A DNA stretch of 64,000 bases from Dongia sedimenti. GTDB lineage: Bacteria > Pseudomonadota > Alphaproteobacteria > Dongiales > Dongiaceae. The stretch covers positions 586,960 to 650,959 of the forward strand of contig JAUYVI010000003.1 in NCBI GenBank assembly GCA_030715195.1, read 5' to 3'. Within the stretch, counting starts at the first letter, position 1; every line of letters begins with the position of its first letter. Positions 33,084 through 45,063 of the stretch are shown here, piece after piece. The notes beneath the pieces were generated by a model, which saw only the letters and a program-made list of their open reading frames with translations, was not told the DNA's origin and did not search any database. A program made the position numbers and the translations under genes.

Positions 33084-35069
33084 ATGAGCGACCTGTTTGA
33101 GAATGCGCCCAAGAAGGGCGGCGAATATTCGGCCAAGGATATCGAGGTCCTGGAGGGCCTGGAGCCGGTGCGCCGGCGCCCCGGCATGTATATCGGCGGC
33201 ACCGACGAGCGGGCGCTGCACCATCTGGTGGCCGAAGTCCTCGACAACTCCATGGACGAGGCGGTCGCCGGCCATGCCAGCCGAATCGAAGTCGAGCTCG
33301 GCGCCGACTTCTATGTGACCGTCCGGGATAACGGCCGCGGCATCCCGATCGACCCGCATCCGAAGTTCAAGAACCAGTCGGCGCTGGAGGTCATCCTCAC
33401 CACCCTGCATTCCGGCGGCAAGTTCAGCGGCAAGGTCTACCAGACCTCCGGCGGCCTGCACGGCGTCGGCCTGAGCGTGGTGAACGCCCTCTCCGACGAC
33501 CTCATCGTCGAGGTGGCGCGGGACAAGCAGCTCTACGTCCAGCATTACAAGCGCGGCAAGCCCACCGGCAAGCTGAAGAACACCGGCGCGGTCAACCGGC
33601 GCGGCACGACGGTGAAATTCCACGCCGATCCGGAGATCTTCGGCCCGCAGGCGCATTTCAAGGCGGCGCGGCTCTATCGCATGTGCCGCTCCAAGGCCTA
33701 TCTGTTCCGCGGCGTGGAGATTCGCTGGTCCTGCGATCCCAGCCTGATCGCCGAAGGCGACGATACGCCGGCGAGCGACACCCTGCATTTCCCGGGCGGC
33801 TTGAGCGACTATCTCACCTCGACGGTCAACGGCCGCAAGATGGTGACCGCGACGCCCTTCGCGGGCCAGGCGGATTTCCCCGACAGCCAAGGCCGCGCCG
33901 AATGGGCGATCGCCTGGCCGGTCGATGGCGACGGCTTCCTCAACTCCTATTGCAACACCGTGCCGACGCCCGAGGGCGGGACCCACGAGGCGGGCTTGCG
34001 CAGCGCCCTGGCCCGGGGCTTGCGCGCCTATGGCGAGCTGGTCGGCAACCGCAAGACTTCGATCATCACCGCGGAAGACGTGACCGGCGGCGCGGCCATG
34101 CTGCTCTCGGTGTTCATCCGCGATCCGCAGTTCCAGGGCCAGACCAAGGAGAAGCTCGCCTCGGCCGAGGCGACCAGGCTGGTCGATACCACGATCAAGG
34201 ACCATTTCGACCACTGGCTCTCCGGCGATACCGGCCGCGCCCGCGACCTCCTGGAGCGGGTGATCGAAGTCGCGGAAGAGCGCCTGCGCAAACGCCAGGA
34301 CAAGGAACTCTCGCGCAAGACCGCGACGCGGAAGCTGCGCCTCCCCGGCAAGCTGGCCGACTGCGCGAAGGATTCCCAGGACGGCACCGAGCTCTTCCTG
34401 GTCGAGGGCGATTCCGCCGGCGGCTCGGCCAAGCAGGCACGCGACCGCGAGACCCAGGCCGTGCTGCCGCTGCGGGGCAAGATCCTCAACGTCGCCAGCG
34501 CCTCGGCCGACAAGCTCTCCGGCAACCAGGAGCTGGTCGATCTCATCCAGGCGCTCGGCTGCGGCACGCGCGACAAGTTCAATCTCGACCGGCTGCGCTA
34601 CGACAAGATCGTCATCATGACCGATGCCGATGTCGACGGCGCGCATATCGCTTCGCTGCTGATGACCTTCTTCTATCGGGAAATGCCGGGCCTGATCGAG
34701 CACGGCAAGCTCTATCTCGCCCAGCCCCCGCTCTATCGCCTGGCGCAAGGCGGCAAGGTCGCCTATGCCCGCGACGACGCCCATCGCGAGGAGCTGATGA
34801 AGGCCGAGTTCTCCGGCAAGGGGAAGATCGAGGTCAGCCGCTTCAAGGGCCTCGGCGAGATGCCGGCGAGCCAGCTCAAGGAAACCACCATGGACCCGCG
34901 CAAGCGCATCCTGCTCCGGGTCCGCATGCCGCACCGCTATAACGAGGAAGAACGCGCCGAGGCGCGGGAAACCGCGGACCTGGTGGAACGGCTGATGGGC
35001 CGCAAGCCGGAGCTGCGCTTCCAGTACATCCAGGAGAATGCGCAGTTCGCGCACGATCTGGACGTGTGA
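33084..35069 (+). CDS. parE: DNA topoisomerase IV subunit B
   Basis: A 661-residue type II topoisomerase ATPase subunit. N-terminal GHKL ATPase: VRRRPGMYIGGTDERALHHL, DNSMDEAVAG, DNGRGIP, and GGLHGVGLSVVNALS. A transducer domain follows, then TOPRIM with EGDSAGGSAKQARD, PLRGKILNV and DADVDGAHI. The length and the spacing of the motifs, without the extra insertion of many GyrB proteins, favour ParE, which decatenates daughter chromosomes with ParC. ParC is not in the window. Confidence 0.95.
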   Translation: MSDLFENAPKKGGEYSAKDIEVLEGLEPVRRRPGMYIGGTDERALHHLVAEVLDNSMDEAVAGHASRIEVELGADFYVTVRDNGRGIPIDPHPKFKNQSALEVILTTLHSGGKFSGKVYQTSGGLHGVGLSVVNALSDDLIVEVARDKQLYVQHYKRGKPTGKLKNTGAVNRRGTTVKFHADPEIFGPQAHFKAARLYRMCRSKAYLFRGVEIRWSCDPSLIAEGDDTPASDTLHFPGGLSDYLTSTVNGRKMVTATPFAGQADFPDSQGRAEWAIAWPVDGDGFLNSYCNTVPTPEGGTHEAGLRSALARGLRAYGELVGNRKTSIITAEDVTGGAAMLLSVFIRDPQFQGQTKEKLASAEATRLVDTTIKDHFDHWLSGDTGRARDLLERVIEVAEERLRKRQDKELSRKTATRKLRLPGKLADCAKDSQDGTELFLVEGDSAGGSAKQARDRETQAVLPLRGKILNVASASADKLSGNQELVDLIQALGCGTRDKFNLDRLRYDKIVIMTDADVDGAHIASLLMTFFYREMPGLIEHGKLYLAQPPLYRLAQGGKVAYARDDAHREELMKAEFSGKGKIEVSRFKGLGEMPASQLKETTMDPRKRILLRVRMPHRYNEEERAEARETADLVERLMGRKPELRFQYIQENAQFAHDLDV

Positions 35070-35179
35070 AATGACTCTGTGAGGGTCCGCACACCCGGAG
35101 CCTCAACCCGCATCCGAACCACCCTGGCGCCCGTAACGTCTCTAAGAATAGACTGATTGGCGTGGAGGGTCGGGGCGCG

Positions 35180-36010
35180 ATGATGGGTCACCACAGCTTG
35201 GGCACCGCTCGGCGGCTGGTCGTCGCCGCGATCCTTTGCGTGTCCCTGATCCTGGCGGCGTCCCAGGCCTTCGCCGCCGCCTTCGTGGCCCAGGCGGTGA
35301 AGACCCGCGGCGACATCCGCATCACCCGCGACGGCGGCGACATATCCTGCTCGATGGGAACGGCGGTCCAGCTCGGTGACCTGATCAGGACCGGCGCCGA
35401 CGCGCGGCTGCGGCTGCGCTTCGTCGACGGCTCGATCCTGACGCTCGGCGAGAACACCAAGCTCTCGGTCGATCTCTTCGCGGTCGATGCGACCAACAAG
35501 TCGCGCACCGTGGTGCTGACCGTGCTGGAGGGCATCGTCAACGCCAGCGCCGCCAAGTCGGGCGAGAGCAAGTTCGACTATCAGATCAAGACCGGCGCCG
35601 GGTATTCCGCGGTGCGCGGCACGAAATGGATCGTGTCCTTCCGGCAAGCCCTGATGACCGTCTATGTGCTGAACGGCACCGTCGAGATGGGCGGCAATGC
35701 CGGCGGCCCTCCGGCGCTGATCAACGCCGGGCAATGGGGTTCGATCGACGCCGCCGGTATCCTCTCGCCGGTGCAGCCGACCACGCCCGAACTGCTGAAG
35801 CCGGTGCTGGATGCGACGTCCGATACCGCGATGAACAGCGTGCCGCCATCGACCACGCCGGCCCAGCCGCCGATCCCACTGCCGCAGATTACGCCGACAC
35901 CGACGCAGCCCAAGCCGCCGACCCGTGCCAACAAGGGCAACCAAGGCGGCAACAACAACAACAGCGGCGGCAAGGGCGGCTACGGCGGCAGCGGCATGGG
36001 CACCAATTAG
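35180..36010 (+). CDS. Secreted FecR-domain protein with Asn/Gly-rich tail
   Basis: A 276-residue exported protein. A signal peptide (hydrophobic about 16-30, ending AFAAAF) is followed by a FecR-like beta domain: GDIRITRDGG, GTAVQLGDLIRTGADARLRLRFVDGSILTLGENTKLSVD, and SAVRGTKWIV. After about residue 215 the chain becomes Pro/Thr-rich, then Asn/Gly-rich, and probably disordered. No transmembrane anchor or TonB/ECF partner is adjacent, so this is the stand-alone periplasmic FecR type, not a sigma-factor regulator. ATG 35180 follows GAGGGTCGGGG. Confidence 0.8.
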   Translation: MMGHHSLGTARRLVVAAILCVSLILAASQAFAAAFVAQAVKTRGDIRITRDGGDISCSMGTAVQLGDLIRTGADARLRLRFVDGSILTLGENTKLSVDLFAVDATNKSRTVVLTVLEGIVNASAAKSGESKFDYQIKTGAGYSAVRGTKWIVSFRQALMTVYVLNGTVEMGGNAGGPPALINAGQWGSIDAAGILSPVQPTTPELLKPVLDATSDTAMNSVPPSTTPAQPPIPLPQITPTPTQPKPPTRANKGNQGGNNNNSGGKGGYGGSGMGTN

Positions 36011-36116
36011 CCGAGCGGTTCACGCGTCCCAATTGCCGCGCGGAACCACCGCGCGGAGAGGCGCGATGCCGTCGATCGGATCGAAGCGAGTTTGGGGCGC
36101 GGAGCGCGCGGCCGTG

Positions 36117-36443
36117 TCAGGCCACCGGGACGATATGCACGCTGATATCGGTCGGGAAATAGACGGTGACCCCGTCGCCGAAGGCGAAATAAGCCAAGCC
36201 GGAAAGATCGCCGCCATTGGCATCGACGGCCTCGACCGCCACGCCGTGCTCGACCACGGACTGATCGGTGACGAGCTGCACGGCCAGATTGCCGCCATCA
36301 TACTCGATGACGATGTTGCCGGCGCTGTCCGGCAGCAGATCGCCCAGCGCCAAGCTGATGGTATCCGGTTCGGCGGACACGGGAACGCCGTCGCCGGGCT
36401 CGGACATGTCGGGGGCTGCGCTTTGATCGATCATCATCATCAC
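36117..36443 (-). CDS. Hypothetical acidic protein (108 aa)
   Basis: An acidic soluble protein starting with four in-frame ATGs (36443 to 36434) after a CTGAAGAG site, so the true start may be any of them. The body is a series of short beta strands (NIVIEYDGGNLAVQLV, GVAVEAVDANGG, VTVYFPTDISVHIV). No signal peptide is seen. It resembles the N-terminal or linker segments of very large repeat-containing secreted proteins, but no such gene is attached. I do not recognise it further. Confidence 0.55.
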   Translation of the reverse strand: MMMMIDQSAAPDMSEPGDGVPVSAEPDTISLALGDLLPDSAGNIVIEYDGGNLAVQLVTDQSVVEHGVAVEAVDANGGDLSGLAYFAFGDGVTVYFPTDISVHIVPVA

Positions 36444-36646
36444 TCTTCAGAGATAGATTTCGGCAGTTCGCCCCCGACTCGAGACAGGATTCGGAGGCAC
36501 TCGACAGCAAGATAAGCATGGAACGGGCCGGGGCAAAACGCTGTGCGCCGCAGCATCTGTATACGATGGTGTGTGCAAGGCAGCTTTTAGCGCGAATATC
36601 GCGAAAATTCTCGATTTCCGGCTTGCAGGCCCGAAATGGCGAGAAA

Positions 36647-36723
36647 TGGTCGGAGTGGCCGGATTTGAACCGACGACCCTCAGTCCCCCAGACTGATGCG
36701 CTACCAGGCTGCGCTACACTCCG
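36647..36723 (-). tRNA. tRNA-Pro (GGG)
   Basis: A 77-nt cloverleaf with CCA encoded. The acceptor stem CGGAGTG pairs with CACTCCG, the D arm contains AGCCTGGTAGC, the anticodon stem TCAGT/ACTGA encloses loop CTGGGGG (anticodon GGG, reading CCC), and the T arm is GTCGG-TTCAAAT-CCGGC. Confidence 0.95.
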
Positions 36724-36811
36724 ACCGTGGGGCCGCGCCGGCCTCGAACAGAGGCTAATGCGCAGCAGGGGCTATATATCCAGCCCCTGGAGCGGGTGCA
36801 AGCGAGATACC

Positions 36812-37348
36812 TCAGCGGCCGTCGATGGCCTTGCGGAGACGATCGCGAAGCTCGGAGAGCTCGCCGGCGATGCCGCGGATCTCGCGGAGCTGCTGGTCGT
36901 CCATCGAGGCGCGGAACAGAGGCAGATCCTCGGAGGCCGCGCGCGCAGCCGTGCCGGCGGCGCCCGGCTCCGCGGCAGCCTCGGCTTCCGCTTGCGTCTC
37001 GACGACGCCTTCCTCGCCGATCTTCAGGCCGCCCTCGCGCATCAGCTTCTGGACGCCCTTGATCGTATAGCCCTGCTCGTAGAGCAGGTCGCGGATGGCG
37101 CGCAGGAGGTCGATGTCCTCCGGCCGGTAATAGCGCCGGCCGCCGCCGCGCTTCATCGGGCGGATTTGCGGAAACTTGGTCTCCCAGAACCTGAGCACGT
37201 GCTGCGGCACTTCGAGGTCGTCGGCGACCTCGCTGATGGTGCGGAAGGCGGTGGCGGACTTCTCCGCCCGGCGCGGCGCCGGACGGCGGGCCGCTTCCCC
37301 AGTCGGCTGAGGGGCGTGCGGATTGCGCGCGCGCTGTGCGCCGGTCAT
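36812..37348 (-). CDS. MerR family transcriptional regulator
   Basis: A 178-residue regulator. After a basic Pro/Ala-rich start, the winged helix-turn-helix of MerR is clear at about 35-105: [58 protein letters not shown]. The rest is Ala/Glu-rich and ends with a coiled-coil-like helix ([16 protein letters not shown]) for dimerisation; no effector-binding cysteines are present. It is the alphaproteobacterial MerR always found after ihfA. ATG 37348 overlaps the ihfA stop (ATGA). Confidence 0.93.
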   Translation of the reverse strand: MTGAQRARNPHAPQPTGEAARRPAPRRAEKSATAFRTISEVADDLEVPQHVLRFWETKFPQIRPMKRGGGRRYYRPEDIDLLRAIRDLLYEQGYTIKGVQKLMREGGLKIGEEGVVETQAEAEAAAEPGAAGTAARAASEDLPLFRASMDDQQLREIRGIAGELSELRDRLRKAIDGR

Positions 37349-37653
37349 GCCGGATTACCCGCGCCCTTGTTCACGCGGTCCTTGAGGACGTGCGAGGAGC
37401 GGAACACCAGAACCCGGCGCGGCTTGATCGGCACTTCCTCACCGGTCTTCGGATTGCGGCCGATGCGCTCGCCCTTCATGCGGACCAGGAAGCTGCCGAA
37501 AGACGAGATCTTCACGCTCTCGCCGCGGGCGAGAGCGTCCGAAATCTCGTTGAGCACGCTATCGACCAATTCGGCCGACTCGTTCCGCGACAGACCTACC
37601 TCCTGGTAGACCGCCTCGGCCAAGTGCGCACGGGTGACTGTGTTGCCCTTCAT
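37345..37653 (-). CDS. ihfA: Integration host factor subunit alpha
   Basis: A 102-residue HU/IHF-family DNA-bending protein. [27 protein letters not shown], then [41 protein letters not shown] containing the DNA-intercalating proline arm, identify the alpha subunit. IhfB is elsewhere. It overlaps the merR start by four bases. The 127-nt gap to fabH upstream leaves room for a promoter of its own. Confidence 0.95.
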   Translation of the reverse strand: MKGNTVTRAHLAEAVYQEVGLSRNESAELVDSVLNEISDALARGESVKISSFGSFLVRMKGERIGRNPKTGEEVPIKPRRVLVFRSSHVLKDRVNKGAGNPA

Positions 37654-37780
37654 GGCTCGCCTCTCGCTGATCCGGCGCCCTGTTCCAGCGCCCGCTTTCC
37701 GGCTGAGGGAAAAGCCTATCGATTCCTCTGAAATCAGTCAATTAGAGAGGGACGTTGCGACGGAAGCTGGCCCGTCATGG

Positions 37781-38752
37781 TTACCAGCGCAGAAGCGCCG
37801 ATCCCCAGGTGAATCCGCCGCCCATCGCCTCCATCAGGACCAGCTGGCCGCGCTGGATCCGGCCGTCGGTCACCGCCTCGGCCAAGGCCAGCGGCACCGA
37901 GGCCGCCGAGGTGTTGGCATGGCGCTCGATCGTGTAGACGACCTTTTCGGGCGGCAGCTTCAGACGGTGCGCCATCCCGTCCATGATCCGCCGATTCGCC
38001 TGATGCGGCACCAGCCAGTCGATCTCCTCGGCCGTGATGCCGGTGGAGGCGATCGCGGCATCCACGGCCGCTGCAAGGTTCACGACAGCGTGCCGGAAGA
38101 CTTCCTTGCCGTTCATCCGGACGCTGCCGGTGGTCTGGGTCGAGGACGGCCCGCCGTCCACATAGAGCTGCTCGTAATGGGCGCCGTCCGAGAACAGGTG
38201 GGTGCAGAGCACGCCGCGGTCCTGCGACGTCCCCTGCCCTTCATGGGCTTCGAGGATCAGCGCGCCGGCGCCGTCGCCGAACAGCACGCAAGTGTTGCGG
38301 TCGTTCCAGTCGAGGATGCGCGAGAAGGTCTCGGCGCCGATCACCAGCGCGCGCTTGGCCTGGCCGGCCTTGATGAAATTGTCGGCGATCGCCAGCGCAT
38401 AGATGAAGCCCGAGCAGACCGCCTGGACGTCGAGCGCGAAGCCGCCCTTCATGCCGATCCGGTGCTGGACCCGGGTCGCAGTCGCGGGGAAGGTGTGGTC
38501 CGGCGTGGCGGTCGCAAGCACGATGGCGTCGATATCGGCACCGCGCAGGCCGGCTGCTTGCAGCGCCTGCTCTGCCGCTTTCACCGCCAGGTCGGAGGTC
38601 ATCTCGCCTTCGGCGGCGACATGACGCTGGGTGATGCCGGTGCGCTGGCGAATCCATTCGTCGGTGGTATCGACGCGCTTCGACAATTCGTCATTGCTGA
38701 CGACGGTCTTCGGCAGATAGGCGCCGACGGCGAGCCCGACAGAGCGTCTCAT
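37781..38752 (-). CDS. fabH: Beta-ketoacyl-ACP synthase III
   Basis: A 323-residue condensing enzyme that joins acetyl-CoA and malonyl-ACP to start fatty-acid synthesis. The catalytic triad is visible: Cys in [10 protein letters not shown] (about 112), His in VPHQANRRI, and Asn in [11 protein letters not shown]. The N-terminus [21 protein letters not shown] is typical. It follows plsX by 19 nt, as in most proteobacteria. Confidence 0.97.
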   Translation of the reverse strand: MRRSVGLAVGAYLPKTVVSNDELSKRVDTTDEWIRQRTGITQRHVAAEGEMTSDLAVKAAEQALQAAGLRGADIDAIVLATATPDHTFPATATRVQHRIGMKGGFALDVQAVCSGFIYALAIADNFIKAGQAKRALVIGAETFSRILDWNDRNTCVLFGDGAGALILEAHEGQGTSQDRGVLCTHLFSDGAHYEQLYVDGGPSSTQTTGSVRMNGKEVFRHAVVNLAAAVDAAIASTGITAEEIDWLVPHQANRRIMDGMAHRLKLPPEKVVYTIERHANTSAASVPLALAEAVTDGRIQRGQLVLMEAMGGGFTWGSALLRW

Positions 38753-38771
38753 TGAATCCCCCCTGATCCGG

Positions 38772-39818
38772 TCAGAGCGCTGCGGCTTGGGGGCCGGTGG
38801 AAGCGGTCATGGTGGCGAAATCCTGGCGCATCTTCTCGATCGTGCCGTTGGTCAGCATGTCCACGGCGACGCCGATCGCATTGGCGAAGCCGAACGCATC
38901 GGTGCCGCCATGGCTCTTCACGCAGACGCCGTTCAGCCCCATGAAGATGGCGCCGTTGTAGCGCCGAGGATCCACCCGCGCACGCAGCGCATTCATCGCC
39001 GGCCGCGCCAGCAGATAGCCCAAACCCGCCATCCACGAGCTCTTGAAAGTCTGGCGCAGGAAATGGCTGTAGAGCTTCACCGCGCCCTCGATGCTCTTCA
39101 GCGCGACATTGCCGGTGAAGCCATCGGTCACGATCACATCGACCGTGCCGCGCGTGATGTCGTCGCCTTCGACGAAGCCAATGAATTTTCCGGGCAGACC
39201 GGTCGCCTGACGCAGGATGCCGTGCGCGACCTTGACCGCGTCATGGCCCTTCAACTCCTCGGAGCCGACATTGAGCAGACCCACGGTCGGCTCGCGCACG
39301 CCGAGCACGGTGCGGGCGAACACGTTCCCCATCACCGCGAATTGCACGAGGTTGTCGGCGTCGCATTGCACGTTGGCGCCGAGATCGAGCATCACGCTCT
39401 CGCTGCGCAAGGTCGGGAAGAAGGAGGCGATCGCGGGGCGGTCGATGCCGGGCATGGTCTTCAGCACGAACTTCGCCATCGCCATCAGCGCGCCGGTATT
39501 GCCGGCCGAGACGATCGCATCGGCCTCGCCGTTATGCACGGCGTCGATCGACAGGCGCATGGAGCTGCCGCGCCCCGAGCGCAAGGCCTGGCTGGGCTTG
39601 TCGTCCATGGTGACGACCGAGACGGTGTGACGAAGGGTGCTGACCTTCTTCAGCTCGGGCAGCGAATCCAGCAATGGCCGGACTTTCGCTTCGTCGCCGA
39701 AGAACAGGAAGCGGCATTGCGGAAAGCGGCGCCGCGCGATGTCCGCGCCGCGCACCACCATCTCCGGCGCATTGTCGCCGCCCATTGCATCCAGGGATAT
39801 CGCCAGACTGGCGCTCAA
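38772..39818 (-). CDS. plsX: Phosphate acyltransferase PlsX
   Basis: A 348-residue enzyme converting acyl-ACP to acyl-phosphate for phospholipid synthesis. The start [18 protein letters not shown] is diagnostic; [32 protein letters not shown] and [20 protein letters not shown] follow in order. It is cotranscribed with rpmF (43 nt upstream) and fabH, linking membrane lipid initiation and ribosome supply. Confidence 0.97.
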   Translation of the reverse strand: MSASLAISLDAMGGDNAPEMVVRGADIARRRFPQCRFLFFGDEAKVRPLLDSLPELKKVSTLRHTVSVVTMDDKPSQALRSGRGSSMRLSIDAVHNGEADAIVSAGNTGALMAMAKFVLKTMPGIDRPAIASFFPTLRSESVMLDLGANVQCDADNLVQFAVMGNVFARTVLGVREPTVGLLNVGSEELKGHDAVKVAHGILRQATGLPGKFIGFVEGDDITRGTVDVIVTDGFTGNVALKSIEGAVKLYSHFLRQTFKSSWMAGLGYLLARPAMNALRARVDPRRYNGAIFMGLNGVCVKSHGGTDAFGFANAIGVAVDMLTNGTIEKMRQDFATMTASTGPQAAAL

Positions 39819-39861
39819 GAGTGGTCACTCCTTCCTGGGCGCACTATAGCAGGCAATGCGG

Positions 39862-40053
39862 TTAGGCCGCGCTGGACTCCGCGCTGGCGACGACTTCGCG
39901 CTTGTCGTAATGGCCGCAGGAACCGCACACGTGATGCGGGCGCTTCAGCTCGCCGCAATTCGGGCATTCCATGGCGGCAACCACCTTCAACGCATGGTGG
40001 CTGCGCCGCATATCGCGCCGCGACTTGGAGACTTTCTTCTTGGGGACTGCCAT
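39862..40053 (-). CDS. rpmF: 50S ribosomal protein L32
   Basis: A 63-residue L32. Start [20 protein letters not shown] at ATG 40053 is family-exact; the zinc-ribbon cysteines are CPNC and CGSC, and HYDKREVV ends the core. The open frame upstream of this ATG is not coding. Confidence 0.97.
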   Translation of the reverse strand: MAVPKKKVSKSRRDMRRSHHALKVVAAMECPNCGELKRPHHVCGSCGHYDKREVVASAESSAA

Positions 40054-40174
40054 GATTGTGCTCGCACAAAAGAAAAGGCAGCCCAATGCTGCCACCGAAT
40101 GGCGGGTTCTTATCCAAAAACCGACGCGCTGGCAAGTTAATCACGCGCCTGCCGATTCCAGGGTGGATCCGGGT

Positions 40175-40717
40175 CTAGTTTGGTTTCTTCAATATTGAGA
40201 AGGGGTTAATGGGCCGGACGGGCTCGTCCTCCGCGTCGGGGTCAGGGCTGAGCTCCGGCGGAATGGCGGCTCCGGGGGCCCTCGGGTAGGGATCCAGGGC
40301 CAAAGCCAGCTGTTCCGCCGCCAATTCCCCGAGGTCGATATGCCCGTTCCGGATCGGTTCCGGCGGGTCGTCCGCCTCGAAATCAACGTCCAGCTCGGTC
40401 GTCCGGCGCCGGTCTTCGTCCGCGAAATCGGCAGAGAATGCCTCGGCGACCTTGGCCGGGACCGGAGCCAGAGTGACCACGCAGGCCTGGGTGACCTCCG
40501 CCGCGATCTCGCCGGCGACATGGATGACCCCGCCGCCGGCCCGCTTCAACGAGAAGACGGCCTCCAGCCGCTCGATGCCGAGCAGGCCGAAGCGCTTGGC
40601 GAGGGCGGCACGCTCCTCGGGATTGGCGCTAATCCGGCGCTCCATCCGATGGGTGCCGACGCTGTCGGCCTCGACGAAGCGCGAGAACTCCTGGGAATCG
40701 GAATGCTGACGGGGCAT
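40175..40717 (-). CDS. YceD/DUF177 family protein
   Basis: A 180-residue member of the YceD family, linked in plants and bacteria to 23S rRNA accumulation and nearly always upstream of rpmF. FSLKRAGGGVIHVAGEIAAEVTQACVVTLAPV contains the conserved Cys near the strand preceding an acidic segment, and NGHIDLGELAAEQLALALDPYPRAPGA is the typical second half. It follows the CBP3-type chaperone gene by 9 nt. Confidence 0.92.
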   Translation of the reverse strand: MPRQHSDSQEFSRFVEADSVGTHRMERRISANPEERAALAKRFGLLGIERLEAVFSLKRAGGGVIHVAGEIAAEVTQACVVTLAPVPAKVAEAFSADFADEDRRRTTELDVDFEADDPPEPIRNGHIDLGELAAEQLALALDPYPRAPGAAIPPELSPDPDAEDEPVRPINPFSILKKPN

Positions 40718-40726
40718 TGCTCTAAC

Positions 40727-41296
40727 TTAGTAATCCAGGCGGTCCGGTGCGAGGGCCGGAAAATGCAGCACGCCACGCATCAGCTGGTCGATCGGCAAGG
40801 CAGCCAACTCGGCATCGGCGCGCTTCAGGTAATCCGCCATCCGCTTCAGGCATTCATCGACCGGCTCGATGGTGCCGTAGAGATTGCGCTTCAAGGCCAG
40901 CTCCAGCTCGGTTCCACCCTGGGCGAGCCCCGCCTCGTAGGCCGCGAACCGTCCGTTCATCGCCTCGGTCATGAACTTGATGCGCCGCCCGACCCCGAGA
41001 TCCTGCGCGCCCATCTCACGCACCGAGGCGTCGAAATCGGCGAACATGACGTCATAGACCGATTGCGCGACGGCCCCGGCCTTGTCGCCCTGCCCCTTCA
41101 ATCGCCGGAACAGCAGAAAGGCGTGCAGCGCCACCATCTCGAACCGGCCGTCGATCGTGTCCGGGACCCCGTAGGAGACGTAGAAATCCGGCCGCCGCGC
41201 CTGGGCGGTCAGCGCGGCATAGAGCCGTTGGGCAATCACCTCCCGGCGGTCCGGGCCGCTCAGGACGCGATCGATCAGTTTACCGAGCACACTCAC
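40727..41296 (-). CDS. Ubiquinol-cytochrome c chaperone (CBP3-like)
   Basis: A 189-residue protein of the CBP3/Ubiq_cyt_C_chap family, which assists cytochrome bc1 assembly. It is helical throughout: RLYAALTAQARRPDFYVSYGVPDT is the family hallmark, then MVALHAFLLFRRLKG, FADFDASVREMGAQDLGVGRRIKFM. GTG 41296 is chosen because AAGGAAA lies 9 nt upstream; the longer frame has no support. Divergent from bamE. Confidence 0.92.
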   Translation of the reverse strand: MSVLGKLIDRVLSGPDRREVIAQRLYAALTAQARRPDFYVSYGVPDTIDGRFEMVALHAFLLFRRLKGQGDKAGAVAQSVYDVMFADFDASVREMGAQDLGVGRRIKFMTEAMNGRFAAYEAGLAQGGTELELALKRNLYGTIEPVDECLKRMADYLKRADAELAALPIDQLMRGVLHFPALAPDRLDY

Positions 41297-41472
41297 GGCG
41301 GATTTTCCTTTGCTGCTGAGACCCTTAACGCCCCGGTTCCTGGCGCTGCCAATTCTTGACAGCGTGGGGGGTGGGTGCAATCTTCGCCCCGCCGGCCGCT
41401 ACAACGCCGAGCCTAGGCGCCGGGTGCCATGATTCGCAACACGCGGCATCCGGAGGCAAGCGGATCGGCTGG

Positions 41473-41952
41473 ATGATCGGGACCGCCATGGTGGATGTAA
41501 GGAAGATCGCGACTGCCCTCTGCTCCGGCCTCTGGCTGGCCGGATTGGCCGCCTGCGCGCCGACCATTCAGCAGGAAGGCAACGTCCCCGACCCCGACCA
41601 GGTGGTGCAGATCAATCCGGGCGTCGATGACAAGAACCGGGTGACCCAGGTGCTCGGCTCGCCCTCCTCGGTCTCCGCGTTCCAGGATCGCACCTGGTAC
41701 TATATCTCGCGTCGCACCGAGCAGACCGCCTTCCTCGATCCCGAAGTGGTCGAGCAGGAAGTCCTGGCGATCAGCTTCGACAACCAGAACATCGTCCAAG
41801 ACATGAAGGTCTACGGCCTCGAGAACGGCCGCATGGTGCCGATGGTCGACCGCGTCACGCCGACCCACGGCAACGACCTCACCTTGATGCAGCAGGTCCT
41901 CGGCAATCTCGGCCGCTTCAACAATCCGAACAAGAAGTCGACGCCGTTCTAA
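41473..41952 (+). CDS. bamE: Outer membrane protein assembly factor BamE
   Basis: A lipoprotein of about 159 residues from the SmpA/OmlA family, part of the BAM complex that inserts outer-membrane beta-barrels. The signal ends with lipobox LAAC. The mature part has GVDDKNRVTQVLGSPSSVSAF and RTWYYISRRTEQTAFLDPEVVEQEVLAISF, the BamE fold. The start is ATG 41473 or ATG 41488; both keep the lipobox. Divergent from the CBP3-like gene, as in many alphaproteobacteria. Confidence 0.93.
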   Translation: MIGTAMVDVRKIATALCSGLWLAGLAACAPTIQQEGNVPDPDQVVQINPGVDDKNRVTQVLGSPSSVSAFQDRTWYYISRRTEQTAFLDPEVVEQEVLAISFDNQNIVQDMKVYGLENGRMVPMVDRVTPTHGNDLTLMQQVLGNLGRFNNPNKKSTPF

Positions 41953-42013
41953 GGCGCTGCGCCGAGTTCGTTTCGCAGGTACAGACGGCCTCCGTCATCC
42001 CGCGACCACAAGC

Positions 42014-42053
42014 AAAAACCCCGGCGGATCGCTCCACCGGGGTTTCGCTTTTC
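42014..42053. terminator. Bidirectional terminator between bamE and hppA
   Basis: AAACCCCGG (42016-42024) pairs with CCGGGGTTT (42037-42045) around a 12-nt loop. An A-run precedes it and a T-rich stretch follows, so it can act for both convergent genes. Confidence 0.85.
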
Positions 42054-42071
42054 AGCCGATGTGTCTTGCTA

Positions 42072-44174
<2,103 letters not shown>

Positions 44175-44314
44175 TCCATCCCTTTGAAAGTTATCATTTT
44201 TCTTTGATTGCGGCGTGGCGATTCGAGCCCGCCCCCGCGCCGCAAAGTCGGCGGAAGATACTGAAATCATTGGAGGGATGCAATCTGGCGGGAGCCTCGG
44301 ATAGCATCCGCAGC

Positions 44315-44662
44315 ATGCAGACCTACCAGGGTTCCTGTCATTGCGGCCGCGTCCGGTTCGAGATCGATGCCGATCTCGACCATGTCCGGGTCTGCGACTG
44401 CTCGATCTGCCGCAAGCGGGGTGCCCTGCTCCACCGGGTCGAGGAGGCGCAGTTTCGCCTGCTGACCCCGCTCGAGGACCTGGCGCTCTACCAGTTCCAT
44501 ACCCACACGGCCCGGGACTACTTCTGCCCGACCTGCGGCATCCTGCCGTTCCGCCGCCCGCGCACGGCGCCCGAGCAATGGAGCGTCAACGTCCGTTGCC
44601 TCGAGGGCGTCGATCTCGACGCCATTCCGGTGAAGCGGGTCTTCGGCAGCAGGCTGCCCTGA
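44315..44662 (+). CDS. GFA family protein
   Basis: A 115-residue CENP-V/GFA-fold protein with zinc ligands in [21 protein letters not shown] and FCPTCGI. The N-terminal half fits the family and the C-terminal end ([10 protein letters not shown]) differs from the other GFA protein at 8891. ATG 44315 starts the conserved [11 protein letters not shown]. The reaction is unknown. Confidence 0.88.
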   Translation: MQTYQGSCHCGRVRFEIDADLDHVRVCDCSICRKRGALLHRVEEAQFRLLTPLEDLALYQFHTHTARDYFCPTCGILPFRRPRTAPEQWSVNVRCLEGVDLDAIPVKRVFGSRLP

Positions 44663-44829
44663 GCCTCGCCGGGGCATCAGGGTACCATCGACACAAATAG
44701 TTCTTGGCGATCGCCCAGCTATCGCTTGCAAAGGGTGGGGCCGGCACCCCTAGTGAGCTTTGATCCTGGCGGTCGATTATCCGCTGAACCCGCGGGCACA
44801 AGACAGCGCCCGAACCAAGGAGCGCGGCG

Positions 44830-45063
44830 ATGAACCTGAAACCATTGGATGCCGGCGATCCCGCCAACAAGCAACAGATCAAGGCTTCGATCACCGACGC
44901 CATCGCCAAGCAGGTGACCGGCTCGGATCACGACGAAATCGCGCGTCGCGTGGAAATTCAGTACGAGCGGCTCCTGGTCGGCGCGGCCGTTATGACGATG
45001 ATACCCTCGCTCACAGCCGGCTATGTCCGGCGCGAGATGGTGGCGCTCGCCGAACTCCGCTAA
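44830..45063 (+). CDS. Small helical protein (77 aa, DUF3562-like)
   Basis: A 77-residue soluble protein with AAGGAGCG before ATG 44830. The core, IAKQVTGSDHDEIARRVEIQYERLLVGA followed by LTAGYVRREMV, resembles the DUF3562/three-helix-bundle small proteins common in alphaproteobacteria, of unknown function. The assignment is by pattern only. Its TAA overlaps the stop of the convergent LysE gene by four bases. Confidence 0.7.
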   Translation: MNLKPLDAGDPANKQQIKASITDAIAKQVTGSDHDEIARRVEIQYERLLVGAAVMTMIPSLTAGYVRREMVALAELR

